Positions 44,064 to 52,695 of a stretch of DNA of 64,000 nt are shown in pieces. Source of the DNA: CBDUXP01 sp965371225 [NCBI: uncultured bacterium] (GTDB taxonomy: Bacteria; Abyssobacteria; SURF-5; CBDUXP01); contig CBDUXP010000014.1 in assembly GCA_965371225.1 (NCBI GenBank), positions 1 to 64,000 on the forward strand, read 5' to 3'. Position numbers and translations under genes: made by a program. The notes beneath the pieces were generated by a model. It was not told the origin of the DNA, made no database searches, and worked only from the letters and a program-made list of their open reading frames with translations. Within the stretch, counting starts at the first letter, position 1; every line of letters starts with the position of its first letter.

Positions 44064-44408
44064 ATGGCGCTGCACTACGGTTGTAATGCGAATATCCCCG
44101 AGGGCGAACCGATTACCCCCATCGCCCGGAAGCGTATCCTGCAGGGGAAATACTTCGTGCCGGATTGCCCGGACTACGAATCGAAATTCGGGCTCCCGAA
44201 GAAGGTGAAGATCAAGGCCGTCTACGCGGGCTGGTCGTGTTTCAACTGCGTCCACCTGATGGAGAGCCGCGAAGCCTTCCAGGGCCCCGGACACCAGACC
44301 TACTCGGCCCAGCGTGCGGCGGATTGGGAAATGAAAGCCCCGCCGACCCCCGACTCGCAGCCAGACCTGCCCGCGATCGTCGAAGCCCCCCACGACGCCG
44401 GCGCGTGA
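44064..44408 (+). CDS. Small conserved protein with a CxxC motif
   Basis: A 114-residue protein, family not recognised. Lys/Arg-rich first half, Cys at positions 7 and 34, and a CFNC pair near residue 60 that could bind a metal or cycle thiols. The C-terminal 30 residues are Pro/Asp-rich. ATG 44064 lies nine bases after TATACT. Its stop overlaps a GTG (44405) that opens a truncated signal-peptide frame. Confidence 0.7.
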   Translation: MALHYGCNANIPEGEPITPIARKRILQGKYFVPDCPDYESKFGLPKKVKIKAVYAGWSCFNCVHLMESREAFQGPGHQTYSAQRAADWEMKAPPTPDSQPDLPAIVEAPHDAGA

Positions 44409-44578
44409 CCCGCACGCGGGCGTGGCCGCGTGTTCTCGCCCTCTGCCTCTGCTGGGTGGGGCCCGCGCGGGCGCCGACCCGCAACTGTCTCGCGGTTATT
44501 TCACGGTGGCAGCACCTTGTTCAACAGTGGGGACCATGCGACATTGTGCGCAGTGCTGAAACAGGAGACAGTTTCTAA
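44405..44578 (+). pseudogene. Fragment with a signal-peptide-like start
   Basis: GTG 44405 overlaps the previous stop and opens a 57-codon frame. It begins with a plausible signal peptide (MTRTRAWPRVLALCLCWVGPARA) and then turns into unpatterned sequence to TAA/TAG near 44578. It looks like the 5' remnant of an exported protein gene cut by the lower-GC segment that carries the next genes. It may also be a chance frame. Confidence 0.25.
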
Positions 44579-44593
44579 GAGGAGGCATCGACC

Positions 44594-45619
44594 ATGATGC
44601 AACGGGCTTTCCGCATAGCGCGACCAACTGCTGGGGCAAGGATGTGGTTGATTGCAATCATCGTCCTCGTGGCAGGGGCCGCGTACCCCCCGCCCGCGCG
44701 CACTACCGCCGATGCACACGCGGCATTCGAAGCCACCCTGGCCGAGGCCGAAACCGTAAGTCTTATGGGGAGCGTTGATGTCCTTTCTGAACTATACGAC
44801 TTGTTACCGCAGTTGACCTCGACGGAGAAGGCGGAACTCGAGCCCGTGCTTCTGCAGAATCTGTGTACTGGTGTCTCCTATCCGAGCCGGTACGTGGCGA
44901 TCATGGTGCTGGTGCGGATGGCCAATGCGGACACGCTGAGCGCCGCCAGTCACGAGCAAGCGGTGCAATGCGTCAAAACGTACACACTCGACCCGACGCC
45001 TGATCCGATTCTCAAGAATGCACTGGTCACGGCCATGCGCCTGTTCTGGCGGGCGCCATCGCTGATCCCCGCGCTCGAGGAGATTATTGCCATCGCGGGT
45101 CCCGTCGACGCCCCCTTTGTCGGTGCCGACGTCATATGGCAAAACGCGGTGGCCGCACTGGGCGGTTGCGGGTCAGCGGGCTTGGACTCCCTCGTGGCCA
45201 TGGTGCCTGCCACCGGCCTGGAGGAATCGCTGCTTATACCGATGGCTCGGTCCGGCGATGTGAGAGCCTACACGCATATTCGCGCGTACATGGACGCACG
45301 GCCCTGCGATTACACGACGCAGAACTGCTCCATCCCTGTCGTGGCACTCGGAACGCTCGCCAGCCTGCTGGACATCCGAGCGCTGGATCCGACAGAGGAA
45401 GTGGTCTTGGAAACCATTCGACAAGATCTGCACAACCTGTGCGATGCGAGCTTCCATCAGGTGATCGTCAGTCTCGCCGCGATGCATGTGTTTCGGATTA
45501 CGCCGGATTCCGATACGCAGACAATCGCGATGTTGGAGGAATTGCGGCCTGTCATTCGCGAGGGCACCCAACAACAGATCGATTTTCTGCGTATGAAGCG
45601 CAACATGGAGACACAATAA
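44594..45619 (+). CDS. Exported helical-repeat protein of unknown function
   Basis: A 341-residue protein. The N-terminus has a signal or anchor helix (MWLIAIIVLVAGAAY at residues 17-31). The rest is helical with HEAT/ARM-like spacing and several Cys (CTGVSY, CVKTY, CGSAG, CDYTTQNC) that could form disulphides outside the cytoplasm. A strong AGAGGAGG ribosome site precedes ATG 44594, unusual for this window. Base composition is lower in GC than its neighbours, suggesting a foreign or recently acquired gene. Function unknown. Confidence 0.7.
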   Translation: MMQRAFRIARPTAGARMWLIAIIVLVAGAAYPPPARTTADAHAAFEATLAEAETVSLMGSVDVLSELYDLLPQLTSTEKAELEPVLLQNLCTGVSYPSRYVAIMVLVRMANADTLSAASHEQAVQCVKTYTLDPTPDPILKNALVTAMRLFWRAPSLIPALEEIIAIAGPVDAPFVGADVIWQNAVAALGGCGSAGLDSLVAMVPATGLEESLLIPMARSGDVRAYTHIRAYMDARPCDYTTQNCSIPVVALGTLASLLDIRALDPTEEVVLETIRQDLHNLCDASFHQVIVSLAAMHVFRITPDSDTQTIAMLEELRPVIREGTQQQIDFLRMKRNMETQ

Positions 45620-45629
45620 GGACGGCCAT

Positions 45630-45827
45630 ATGCGGCGCCATCACGTCATAAGCCTAGTGCCTCTGGGTATTGCTTGTGCCTTAGTGCTGGGTAGCGCGTC
45701 GACGGCGGTTGCGCAAGCGCCGTTCGTACTGGCCGACCGGTGTAAGGCGAGGGCGTTGAACCGGACGGTGCGCGTGCGGGAGGCCGGCACGTTGCTGATT
45801 CCGAACGTGCCGGCAGTTTCAACGTGA
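45630..45827 (+). CDS. Short exported peptide or truncated gene
   Basis: A 65-codon frame starting at ATG 45630 with AAGGACGG upstream. Residues 1-29 form a good signal peptide (cleavage after STAVAQA). Only 36 residues follow, ending in the stop overlapping recQ. It carries the perfect hairpin at 45783-45814. It could be a small periplasmic peptide, or the remains of a gene whose 3' part was lost when it was joined to recQ. Confidence 0.35.
   Translation: MRRHHVISLVPLGIACALVLGSASTAVAQAPFVLADRCKARALNRTVRVREAGTLLIPNVPAVST
45783..45814. repeat. Perfect 11-base-pair palindrome before recQ
   Basis: GCCGGCACGTT (45783-45793) and its exact complement AACGTGCCGGC (45804-45814) flank a 10-base loop, ending 10 bases before the recQ start at 45824. 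No T-run follows. It may be an operator or an mRNA hairpin controlling recQ. Confidence 0.7.
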
Positions 45828-47629
45828 CGGGCGGGCGGGCGGTTTCTTCGCTCGACGCGGCGCGCGCGGCGCTTCAACGACATTTCGGGCATCCCGAGTT
45901 TCTCCCGTCCCAGGCGGAGGTGCTGCCGCGCGTGCTGGCGGGGGAAACGCTCCTCGTGGTGTGGCCCACGGGCGGCGGGAAGAGCCTCCTGTACCAGCTT
46001 CCCGCATTGCTGGAGCGCGGGCCCACGTTGGTGGTGTCGCCGCTCATCGCGCTTATGCACGACCAGTGGCAGGCGTTGCGCGCGCGGGGCATTGCCGCCG
46101 ACGCGTTGCATAGCCACCTGAGCCGCGGCGACATGGATCGGACTCTGCAGCGGTTGCGGGCGGGGGAGACGCGGCTGTTGTATCTCGCGCCCGAGCGGCT
46201 GCGGGACCCGCGGGTCCATCACGCGCTCCAGGCGGCGCCGCATCCGGTCGCGCGCATCGCTATCGATGAAGCGCACTGCATTACGGAGTGGGGGCACGAT
46301 TTCCGCGAGGATTACATGAGCGTTCCGCGCTCGCGGGCGAGGCTCGGCAATCCCCCGATGCTGCTGCTGACGGCCACCGCGACCCCCGCCGTGCAGGGGG
46401 ATATCCGCGCGTGCATGGAGGTGGCGGACTGTCCGGTGGTCGTGGGAAATCTGGACCGGCCGAATCTGTGGTTCGGTCGGCGCCGCGTGCGCTCGCAGCG
46501 GGAGAAGCTCGCGGTGTTGGCGCGGATGTTGTGCAAGACCACATCCCCCCCATCCTCCGTAGGGGCGAGGCTTGCGTCGCCCGCGCCAGACGGGCCGGTC
46601 TCGCGACCGGCCCCTACAGAAACACGACCCTCCTTTGCCGGTGTCGGGTTGATCTATTGCGCCACGCGCGGGCAGACGGAGATCGTCGCGCGACATCTGG
46701 GCGCCGAAGGCATCGCCATCGAGGCTTACCACGCCGGCGTGGCGCCGGCCGCGCGCGCAGAGATCCAGCGGGCGTTCCTGGCGGATGAGCTGAACGCGGT
46801 CGTCGCGACCAACGCGTTCGGCATGGGCATCGACAAACCCGACGTGCGGTGGGTGGTGCACTTCGCCCATCCCGGCAGCCTCGAAGCTTACTACCAGGAG
46901 GTGGGGCGCGTCGGGCGCGACGGCGCCCCGAGCCGCTGTGTGCTGCTGTACAGCCCCCACGACGCGCACGTGCACCGCCAGTTCACGCGCGAGGCCTGCC
47001 CCCCGGTGGACCGGGTCATCGAGACGTTCCGCATCGTCTGCGCGCAGACCGACGCCGATGGGGAAGCTCCCCTCGCGCGCCCGGTACACGAGCGGCTGAA
47101 ACATGATCTGTACTTGCTGGAGGAGGTGGGACTGGTCGAACAAGAGTGGCGCCGGGGGCATCGCGGGTCGGTGCATCTGCGCGTGCAAGCGGCGGAGGCC
47201 GCCGCCGCCGCGCCGACGGCACGCGCGCGCGAGGTGTGGGCGGCGCTCGACGGTGCGTACGACCTGACGGTCCGGGGCGGCGTGGGGCCCGTGAATCTTG
47301 TGGGGCATGCGGCCACCATGCTGCGCCGCCCGCCCGCCGACGTGGAGCAGGCGCTGTACGACATGGAGACCGCCGGCTTGATCGCGTACCGCCCGGCGGA
47401 TGGGGCGGTGTTGTATCGCGTGCTGGGGGAGCGGGTGACGCGCGACCACGCGCGCCGGCTGGGGGAACTCATCGCCACTCGGCGTCGGCTCCGCACCGGC
47501 CGCCTGGATGCCATGCGGCGGTTCGCCACCACCGACGGGTGCCTGCGCCACGCGCTGCTCACGCACTTCGGTGCCGCCCCCGCGCAAGAACGGTGCGGCA
47601 ACTGTTCCGCCTGCGGCCCCGGCACGTGA
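45824..47629 (+). CDS. RecQ-family DNA helicase
   Basis: A 601-residue superfamily-2 3'-5' helicase. Walker A is WPTGGGKSLLYQLP, motif II is IDEAHC, motif III TATATP, and motif VI QEVGRVGRDG. A zinc region follows, with CLRHALLTHFG and CGNCSAC at the end, in place of a long HRDC domain. Between the two RecA domains, residues about 242-277 (CKTTSPPSSVGARL...FAG) have no counterpart in RecQ. They are encoded by an in-frame palindromic repeat at 46559-46617. GTG 45824 has no ribosome site; a perfect hairpin lies just upstream. Confidence 0.9.
   Translation: MTGGRAVSSLDAARAALQRHFGHPEFLPSQAEVLPRVLAGETLLVVWPTGGGKSLLYQLPALLERGPTLVVSPLIALMHDQWQALRARGIAADALHSHLSRGDMDRTLQRLRAGETRLLYLAPERLRDPRVHHALQAAPHPVARIAIDEAHCITEWGHDFREDYMSVPRSRARLGNPPMLLLTATATPAVQGDIRACMEVADCPVVVGNLDRPNLWFGRRRVRSQREKLAVLARMLCKTTSPPSSVGARLASPAPDGPVSRPAPTETRPSFAGVGLIYCATRGQTEIVARHLGAEGIAIEAYHAGVAPAARAEIQRAFLADELNAVVATNAFGMGIDKPDVRWVVHFAHPGSLEAYYQEVGRVGRDGAPSRCVLLYSPHDAHVHRQFTREACPPVDRVIETFRIVCAQTDADGEAPLARPVHERLKHDLYLLEEVGLVEQEWRRGHRGSVHLRVQAAEAAAAAPTARAREVWAALDGAYDLTVRGGVGPVNLVGHAATMLRRPPADVEQALYDMETAGLIAYRPADGAVLYRVLGERVTRDHARRLGELIATRRRLRTGRLDAMRRFATTDGCLRHALLTHFGAAPAQERCGNCSACGPGT
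46559..46617. repeat. GTAGGGGC palindromic repeat inserted in-frame in recQ
   Basis: A 59-base structured palindrome. Outer arms GTAGGGGC and GCCCCTAC pair perfectly. Inside are a small stem near 46565-46580 and a perfect 9-base-pair hairpin (GGGCCGGTC with GACCGGCCC) at 46591-46612. This is a three-way-junction shape like known REP/palindromic elements of environmental genomes. It adds about 35 residues including flanks without breaking the frame. A partial GTAGGGGCGGA match also occurs at 185-195. Confidence 0.85.
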
Positions 47630-47691
47630 GGGTTGCCGCAGGACGGGGGCACGAGAACCGCGCTCTGCGGACCTCCTGCGCGGCCTGATTG

Positions 47692-47720
47692 TTGACGCAG
47701 TGCAGCGAAGTTGCTAGGCT
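47692..47720 (+). promoter_or_regulatory. Promoter of rpsA
   Basis: TTGACG (47692-47697), a 17-base spacer and TAGGCT (47715-47720), giving a leader of about 45 bases with GGAGGA ahead of ATG 47771. Confidence 0.55.
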
Positions 47721-47770
47721 GGCCGGTCTACGTGTAATACCCACCGTACGCGGAGGACAGGCAGCAAGCA

Positions 47771-49672
47771 ATGGAAGCGGAACCGACTCAGGATAGCGGC
47801 AGCAGCGCGCCCACCTCGGTCATCCTGGGCGAGCCCCAGACGATGGAGGAGGCGTGGGCCGAGTACAGCGATAACCTTCGGGATTACCGCGAGGGGCAGG
47901 TGGTGCCGGGGACCGTCGCTGCCGTGACGGGCGAGGCCGTCCTCATCGACATCGGTTGGAAATCCGAAGGCGTGGTGCCCCGCAGCGAGTGGGCCGGCCC
48001 CGAGGAGATCCCGGTGGGCGAGGCCGTGGATGTCCTGATCGAGCGGATGGAGGACGAGAACGGCATGGTCGTCCTCTCCAAGCAGAAGGCCGACCGCATC
48101 AAGAATTGGACGCGTATCCAAGAGATCTATGAGAGCGAGGGGGCGATCGAGGGCCGCGTGGTGAAGAAGGTTAAAGGGGGCCTCAAGGTGGATATCGGGC
48201 TGGACGCCTTCCTGCCGGCCTCGCAAGTGGCCCGGCGGCCCACGTCCGACCTCGACCAGTTCATCGGCAAGCGCCTGTCCTTCAAGATCATCAAGCTTAC
48301 GAAGCGGCGCCGGAACGTGGTCCTGTCCCGCCGTCAGGTGCTGGAGGACGAGCGGTCCGAGCAGAAGGCCGAGCTGCTGGGCAAGCTGCAGATCGGCATG
48401 ACCCTCGAGGGCAGGGTGAAGAACATCACCGACTTCGGCGCGTTCATCGACGTCGGCGGCATCGATGGGCTCCTGCACATTACCGATATGTCCTGGGGCC
48501 GCGTGAAGCACCCGAGCGAGATGCTGAAGGTCGGCCAGGAGGTGCAGGTCGCCGTCCTCAGCTTTGACAAGGACGCGGAGAAGATTTCGCTGGGCATGAA
48601 GCAGCTCACGGAAAACCCGTGGACCTACGCCGGGGTGAAGTACGGCGCCGGTTCGCTGGTGACCGGCCGCGTCGTCAGCATGACGGACTATGGTGCGTTC
48701 GTGGAACTCGAAGAAGGTATCGAGGGCATGGTCCACATCAGTGAGATGAGTTGGACCAAACGCGTGCGCCATCCGAGCGAGATCGTGACCGTCGGCGAGG
48801 AGACCGAGGTCAAGGTGCTGAACGTCGACGAAGCCAACCAGAAGATTTCCTTGGGCATCAAGCAGGTGGGGACGAATCCGTGGGACGAGGTAGACGGCAA
48901 GTATCCCATGGGCAAGGTGGTGCCCGGCATCGTCCGCAACCTGACGGATTACGGCGCGTTCGTCGAGCTGGAAGAGGGCATCGACGGCCTGCTCCACGTC
49001 TCGGACATCTCGTGGACGAAGAAGGTCACCCAGCCCAGCGACGTGTTGACCAAAGGCCAGACGATCGAAGTGAAGGTGCTCAGCGTCGACTCGGCGAACG
49101 AGAAGATCGCGCTGGGCATCAAGCAACTCGAAAGCGATCCCTGGCAGACGGTCGCCGGCCAATACACCGTGGGCGAGTACATCAAGACGAAGGTCTCGAA
49201 ACTCGTGAGTTTCGGCGCGTTCGCCGACCTCGGCCAAGGCGTAGAAGGGCTCATTCATATTTCAGAGCTGTCCAAGGACCGGGTGAACAAACCCGAGGAT
49301 ACGGTCAAGCTGGGCGATGAGGTCATGGTGAAAGTTATCTCCATTGATCCCACCGCCCGGAAAATTGGGCTCAGTATCAAGCAACACCAGATCGACGAGG
49401 AGTCGCAAGCCGTCGGCGAGGTGCGGGCCATCGAGTCCACCTTCTCCGCTTCCAGCATGGGCGAGGCCTTTGCCGCCGCCAACCTCTCGTTCCCCGAGGC
49501 TGGGTCCGAGGAGGCGGCCGAGTCGGACACGCCCCCGGACGCGGCTTCTGATGCGCCCGCGGACCCTGAGCCCGAGGAGGCGGCTGAGACGGACACGCCT
49601 CCGGACACGGCCTCTGATGCGCCCACGGACCCTGAGGCCGCGGACGAGACTGAGTCCGCCCCCGAGGCCTAA
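47771..49672 (+). CDS. rpsA: 30S ribosomal protein S1
   Basis: A 633-residue S1 protein that brings mRNA to the ribosome. It carries six S1 (OB-fold) domains: about 40-110, 128-190, 210-280, 297-367, 384-454 and 471-541. The typical TDFGAF, TDYGAFVELEEG and SFGAFADLGQG strands are present. The first two are divergent, as is normal for ribosome-binding domains. The last 90 residues are acidic and contain a 22-residue repeat in two copies (EEAAESDTPPDAASDAPADP and a near copy). This tail is unusual. ATG 47771 follows its own promoter. Confidence 0.96.
   Translation: MEAEPTQDSGSSAPTSVILGEPQTMEEAWAEYSDNLRDYREGQVVPGTVAAVTGEAVLIDIGWKSEGVVPRSEWAGPEEIPVGEAVDVLIERMEDENGMVVLSKQKADRIKNWTRIQEIYESEGAIEGRVVKKVKGGLKVDIGLDAFLPASQVARRPTSDLDQFIGKRLSFKIIKLTKRRRNVVLSRRQVLEDERSEQKAELLGKLQIGMTLEGRVKNITDFGAFIDVGGIDGLLHITDMSWGRVKHPSEMLKVGQEVQVAVLSFDKDAEKISLGMKQLTENPWTYAGVKYGAGSLVTGRVVSMTDYGAFVELEEGIEGMVHISEMSWTKRVRHPSEIVTVGEETEVKVLNVDEANQKISLGIKQVGTNPWDEVDGKYPMGKVVPGIVRNLTDYGAFVELEEGIDGLLHVSDISWTKKVTQPSDVLTKGQTIEVKVLSVDSANEKIALGIKQLESDPWQTVAGQYTVGEYIKTKVSKLVSFGAFADLGQGVEGLIHISELSKDRVNKPEDTVKLGDEVMVKVISIDPTARKIGLSIKQHQIDEESQAVGEVRAIESTFSASSMGEAFAAANLSFPEAGSEEAAESDTPPDAASDAPADPEPEEAAETDTPPDTASDAPTDPEAADETESAPEA
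49508..49639 (+). repeat. Two-copy 66-base tandem repeat in rpsA
   Basis: Bases 49508-49573 and 49574-49639 are near-identical 66-base units, each encoding 22 acidic and Pro/Ala-rich residues. Differences are mostly third-position or single substitutions, so the duplication is fairly recent. Confidence 0.8.
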
Positions 49673-49783
49673 CCGCTTCCGGACCCGGGCTGCGGCCGGC
49701 CGGCCCGGGCAGCCCCGCTACTCGGTTCCCGCCGTACTCGTGCGCTCCCGCTGCCCGATAGGGCACACTGGGGTCTAAGAACC

Positions 49784-51022
49784 ATGCCGCTCCTGGTACA
49801 TAAATACGGCGGGACGTCCGTCGAGAACGTCGCCAAGATCAAGCAAGTGGCCGAGCGCATCGCGCGCGCCCGCGCGCAGGGGAATGATGTGGTCGCGGTC
49901 GTCAGCGCCATGGGCCGGATGACCGACGAACTGGTGGATCTGGCCCATGCGGTGTCGCCCGAGCCGGACGGGCGGGAGTTCGATATGTTGCTGGCCACCG
50001 GCGAGCAGGTGTCGGTGGCGTTGCTGGCCATGGCGCTGCACGAGCTGGGCCACAAGGCGCGGTCGCTCACCGGGTCGCAAGCGGGGTTCCGGACCGACGG
50101 GTGGCATACCAAGGCCCGGATCACCTCCATCGACGCGGGCCGCCTCCAGAGCCACCTCGCCGCGGGCGAGATCCTCCTGGTGTGCGGGTTCCAGGGCATG
50201 ACGGAGAACGGCGACATCGCCACCCTCGGCCGCGGCGGGTCGGACACCAGTGCGGTGGCGCTCGCCGCCGCGCTGCAGGCGGACATGTGCGAAATCTGTA
50301 CGGACGTGGCCGGGGTTTACACGGCCGACCCGCGCGTCGTCCCCGCCGCCCGCAAGCTGGATCGGATCAGCTACGACGAACTGCTTGAACTGGCGAGCGT
50401 CGGCGCCAGTGTCATGCAAACCCGGTCCGTCGAGTTCGGGAAGAAGTACCAGGTGCCCCTGTACATCTGCTCGACCCACGATGCGGAACCGGGCACAATA
50501 GTGACGCACGAGGAGCCGGACATGGAGCAACTGGTCATCAGCAGCTTGGCGCTCGACCTGAACGAAGCGAAGCTCTCCCTGATGGGAGTGCCGGACAAAC
50601 CGGGGGTGGCCGCCACCATCTTCCAGCGCATTGCGGAACACAACATCGTCGTCGACATGATTATCCAGAACGTCGGGAAAGGGGGCCACAGCGACATTTC
50701 GTTCACGGTGCCCTCCAGCGATCTGCCGCAGGCCCAGCCCGTGGTCGAAGCGTTACAACGGGAGCTGGGCGCCCGGGAGGCCTTGGTGGACGCCGACGTG
50801 GCGAAGGTCTCCGCCGTCGGGGTGGGCATGCGCAGCCATTCCGGCGTGGCCGCCGCCATGTTCACGGCCTTGGCCGACGCCGGCATCAACATCGACATGA
50901 TCAGCACATCGGAGATCAAGATTTCGTGCGTGGTCCGCATGGCCGATGGGGAGCGCGCCGTGCAGATCCTGCATGCCGCGTTCGAGCTGGACCGGCCGCT
51001 CCAAGAAAGGTCCGCCCGATGA
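49784..51022 (+). CDS. lysC: Aspartate kinase
   Basis: A 412-residue enzyme making aspartyl phosphate, the entry to lysine, threonine, methionine and, via threonine, isoleucine. KYGGTSV at residues 7-13 binds ATP, TGEQVS and GRGGSDTSAVALAA are substrate loops. Two ACT domains (about 265-400) confer feedback control (VGVGMRSHSGVAAAMFTALADAGINIDMISTSE). ATG 49784. The stop overlaps the cimA start (ATGA), an arrangement seen in Geobacter-like genomes. It has no strong promoter box at standard distance; CACACT lies 14 bases before the start. Confidence 0.97.
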   Translation: MPLLVHKYGGTSVENVAKIKQVAERIARARAQGNDVVAVVSAMGRMTDELVDLAHAVSPEPDGREFDMLLATGEQVSVALLAMALHELGHKARSLTGSQAGFRTDGWHTKARITSIDAGRLQSHLAAGEILLVCGFQGMTENGDIATLGRGGSDTSAVALAAALQADMCEICTDVAGVYTADPRVVPAARKLDRISYDELLELASVGASVMQTRSVEFGKKYQVPLYICSTHDAEPGTIVTHEEPDMEQLVISSLALDLNEAKLSLMGVPDKPGVAATIFQRIAEHNIVVDMIIQNVGKGGHSDISFTVPSSDLPQAQPVVEALQRELGAREALVDADVAKVSAVGVGMRSHSGVAAAMFTALADAGINIDMISTSEIKISCVVRMADGERAVQILHAAFELDRPLQERSAR

Positions 51023-52632
51023 AGATCGAAACGTACGACACGACGTTGCGCGATGGCGTGCAAGGGGAAGGGGTGTCCTTCTCCCTCAAGGATCAACTGG
51101 ACGTAGTCCAGGCGCTGGACGCGCTGGGCATCACCTTCATCGAAGGCGGCCAACCCGGCTCCAACCCCAAGGCGCGCGCCTTCTTCCAGGAACTCCGACA
51201 CGTGTCGCTCAAGACCACGCGCATCGTGGCCTTCGGCGCCACGCGCAAGCCGCGCACCACGCCGGGGCGGGACGCGCTCACCAAGGACCTGCTCCGGGCG
51301 GAGACCGAAGCCGTCATGATCGTCGGCAAGAGTTGGGATTTTCACGTGGACAAGGTGCTGCACACCTCTCTCACGGAGAACCTGCGGATGATCGAGGACA
51401 CGGTGGCGTACTGCGTCAAGCGCGGGCGCACGGTGCTCTACGATGCCGAACACTTCTTCGACGGCTACCTGGCCAATCCGCAGTACGCGATCAAGACGCT
51501 CCAGGCCGCGGCGGCCGGCGGCGCGTGCCGGCTCGTCCTGTGCGATACCAACGGGGGCCGGCTCCCGTGGGAGGTGGGCGAAATCGTCGACGCCCTGCAG
51601 GAACACCTGAGCACGCCTCTGGGGATTCACGTGCACGACGACGCGGACCTGTCGACCGCCAACACCATCACCGCCGTTGCGCACGGCGTCACGCACGTGC
51701 AGGGCACGATCAACGGGGTGGGGGAGCGCTGCGGCAACGCGGACCTCACCGCCATCATCCCGACGCTGCAACTGAAGCTGGGCATGCAGGTGGTCACCCG
51801 GCGCCAACTGCGGAACCTGACGCGCACGGCGCATCTTGTGGCTGAACTGGCGAACCAGACGCCGAACATGGGGCAGGCCTATGTGGGCCAGAGCGCGTTT
51901 ACGCACAAGGGCGGCTGGCACGTGCACGCGGTGCAACAGGACGCGAGCACGTACGAACACATCGAGCCGGACCTGGTGGGAAACGAGCGCCGCATTCTCG
52001 TGTCCGAGGTGAGTGGCCGGCGCAATATCGAGATGAAGGCCGCCGAACTGGGCATCGACCTGGACGGAGACGGCGCGGACGCTAAGGCCATCATGCTGCG
52101 CGTGAAGGAATTGGAAGCCCAAGGCTACACGTTCGAAGGGGCGGAAGCATCGTTGGAACTGGAAATCGCGAAACTGCAACGCCGGTTCACCCCCTTCTTC
52201 GAGCTGCTGAATTACCGGGTCACCATCGAGCACTTCGAGGACGATTCGTCGCTCTCGGAAGTGCGCATTCGCCTGCGCGTCGAGGATGAGGTCTTCAACG
52301 GCAAGAGCGAAGGCCACGGCCCCGTCGACGCGCTCAACTTGGCGCTGCGCGAAGCGCTGGAGCCCCGGTATCCGGTACTGAAACACCTGCACCTGGAGGA
52401 CTACAAGGTGCGGATCCTCGCCACCACCAAGGCGGGCACGGACGCGAAAACGCGCGTGCTTATCGAATCGGGTGACAAGCGCTCGGGCGATACCTGGAAC
52501 ACGGTGGGAGTCGACGAAAACGTACTAGTGGCCAGCTACAAGGCGCTGGTGGACAGCATCGAATACATGCTCACGCGGCAGGGGAAACACGCGAAACCGC
52601 GCCGGGGAAAACGTCGCGCGGCTGCGAAGTAG
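51019..52632 (+). CDS. cimA: Citramalate synthase
   Basis: A 537-residue member of the LeuA/CimA/homocitrate synthase family. It condenses pyruvate with acetyl-CoA to citramalate for threonine-independent isoleucine synthesis. DTTLRDGVQGEG near residue 7 is the metal and substrate motif, with HVHDD near residue 209 and GERCGNADL near 236. The C-terminal regulatory domain is at about 400-530, followed by a basic tail. Both the distinct N-terminus and the coupling to lysC favour CimA over LeuA. ATG 51019 overlaps the lysC stop and has AAGAAAGG upstream. Confidence 0.93.
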   Translation: MKIETYDTTLRDGVQGEGVSFSLKDQLDVVQALDALGITFIEGGQPGSNPKARAFFQELRHVSLKTTRIVAFGATRKPRTTPGRDALTKDLLRAETEAVMIVGKSWDFHVDKVLHTSLTENLRMIEDTVAYCVKRGRTVLYDAEHFFDGYLANPQYAIKTLQAAAAGGACRLVLCDTNGGRLPWEVGEIVDALQEHLSTPLGIHVHDDADLSTANTITAVAHGVTHVQGTINGVGERCGNADLTAIIPTLQLKLGMQVVTRRQLRNLTRTAHLVAELANQTPNMGQAYVGQSAFTHKGGWHVHAVQQDASTYEHIEPDLVGNERRILVSEVSGRRNIEMKAAELGIDLDGDGADAKAIMLRVKELEAQGYTFEGAEASLELEIAKLQRRFTPFFELLNYRVTIEHFEDDSSLSEVRIRLRVEDEVFNGKSEGHGPVDALNLALREALEPRYPVLKHLHLEDYKVRILATTKAGTDAKTRVLIESGDKRSGDTWNTVGVDENVLVASYKALVDSIEYMLTRQGKHAKPRRGKRRAAAK

Positions 52633-52695
52633 CGCGGGCGCAGTGCAGGTGCACGCGCCCTCCCGCGCCGGGAGCCACCGCGGGAGGATACCCCC

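Noticed and set aside
45136-45651. 171-codon frame within the exported protein gene
   Set aside because: Overlaps the better-supported frame at 44594-45619, which has a strong ribosome site.
50371-52392. 673-codon frame antisense to lysC and cimA
   Set aside because: Shadow frame with no recognisable family.
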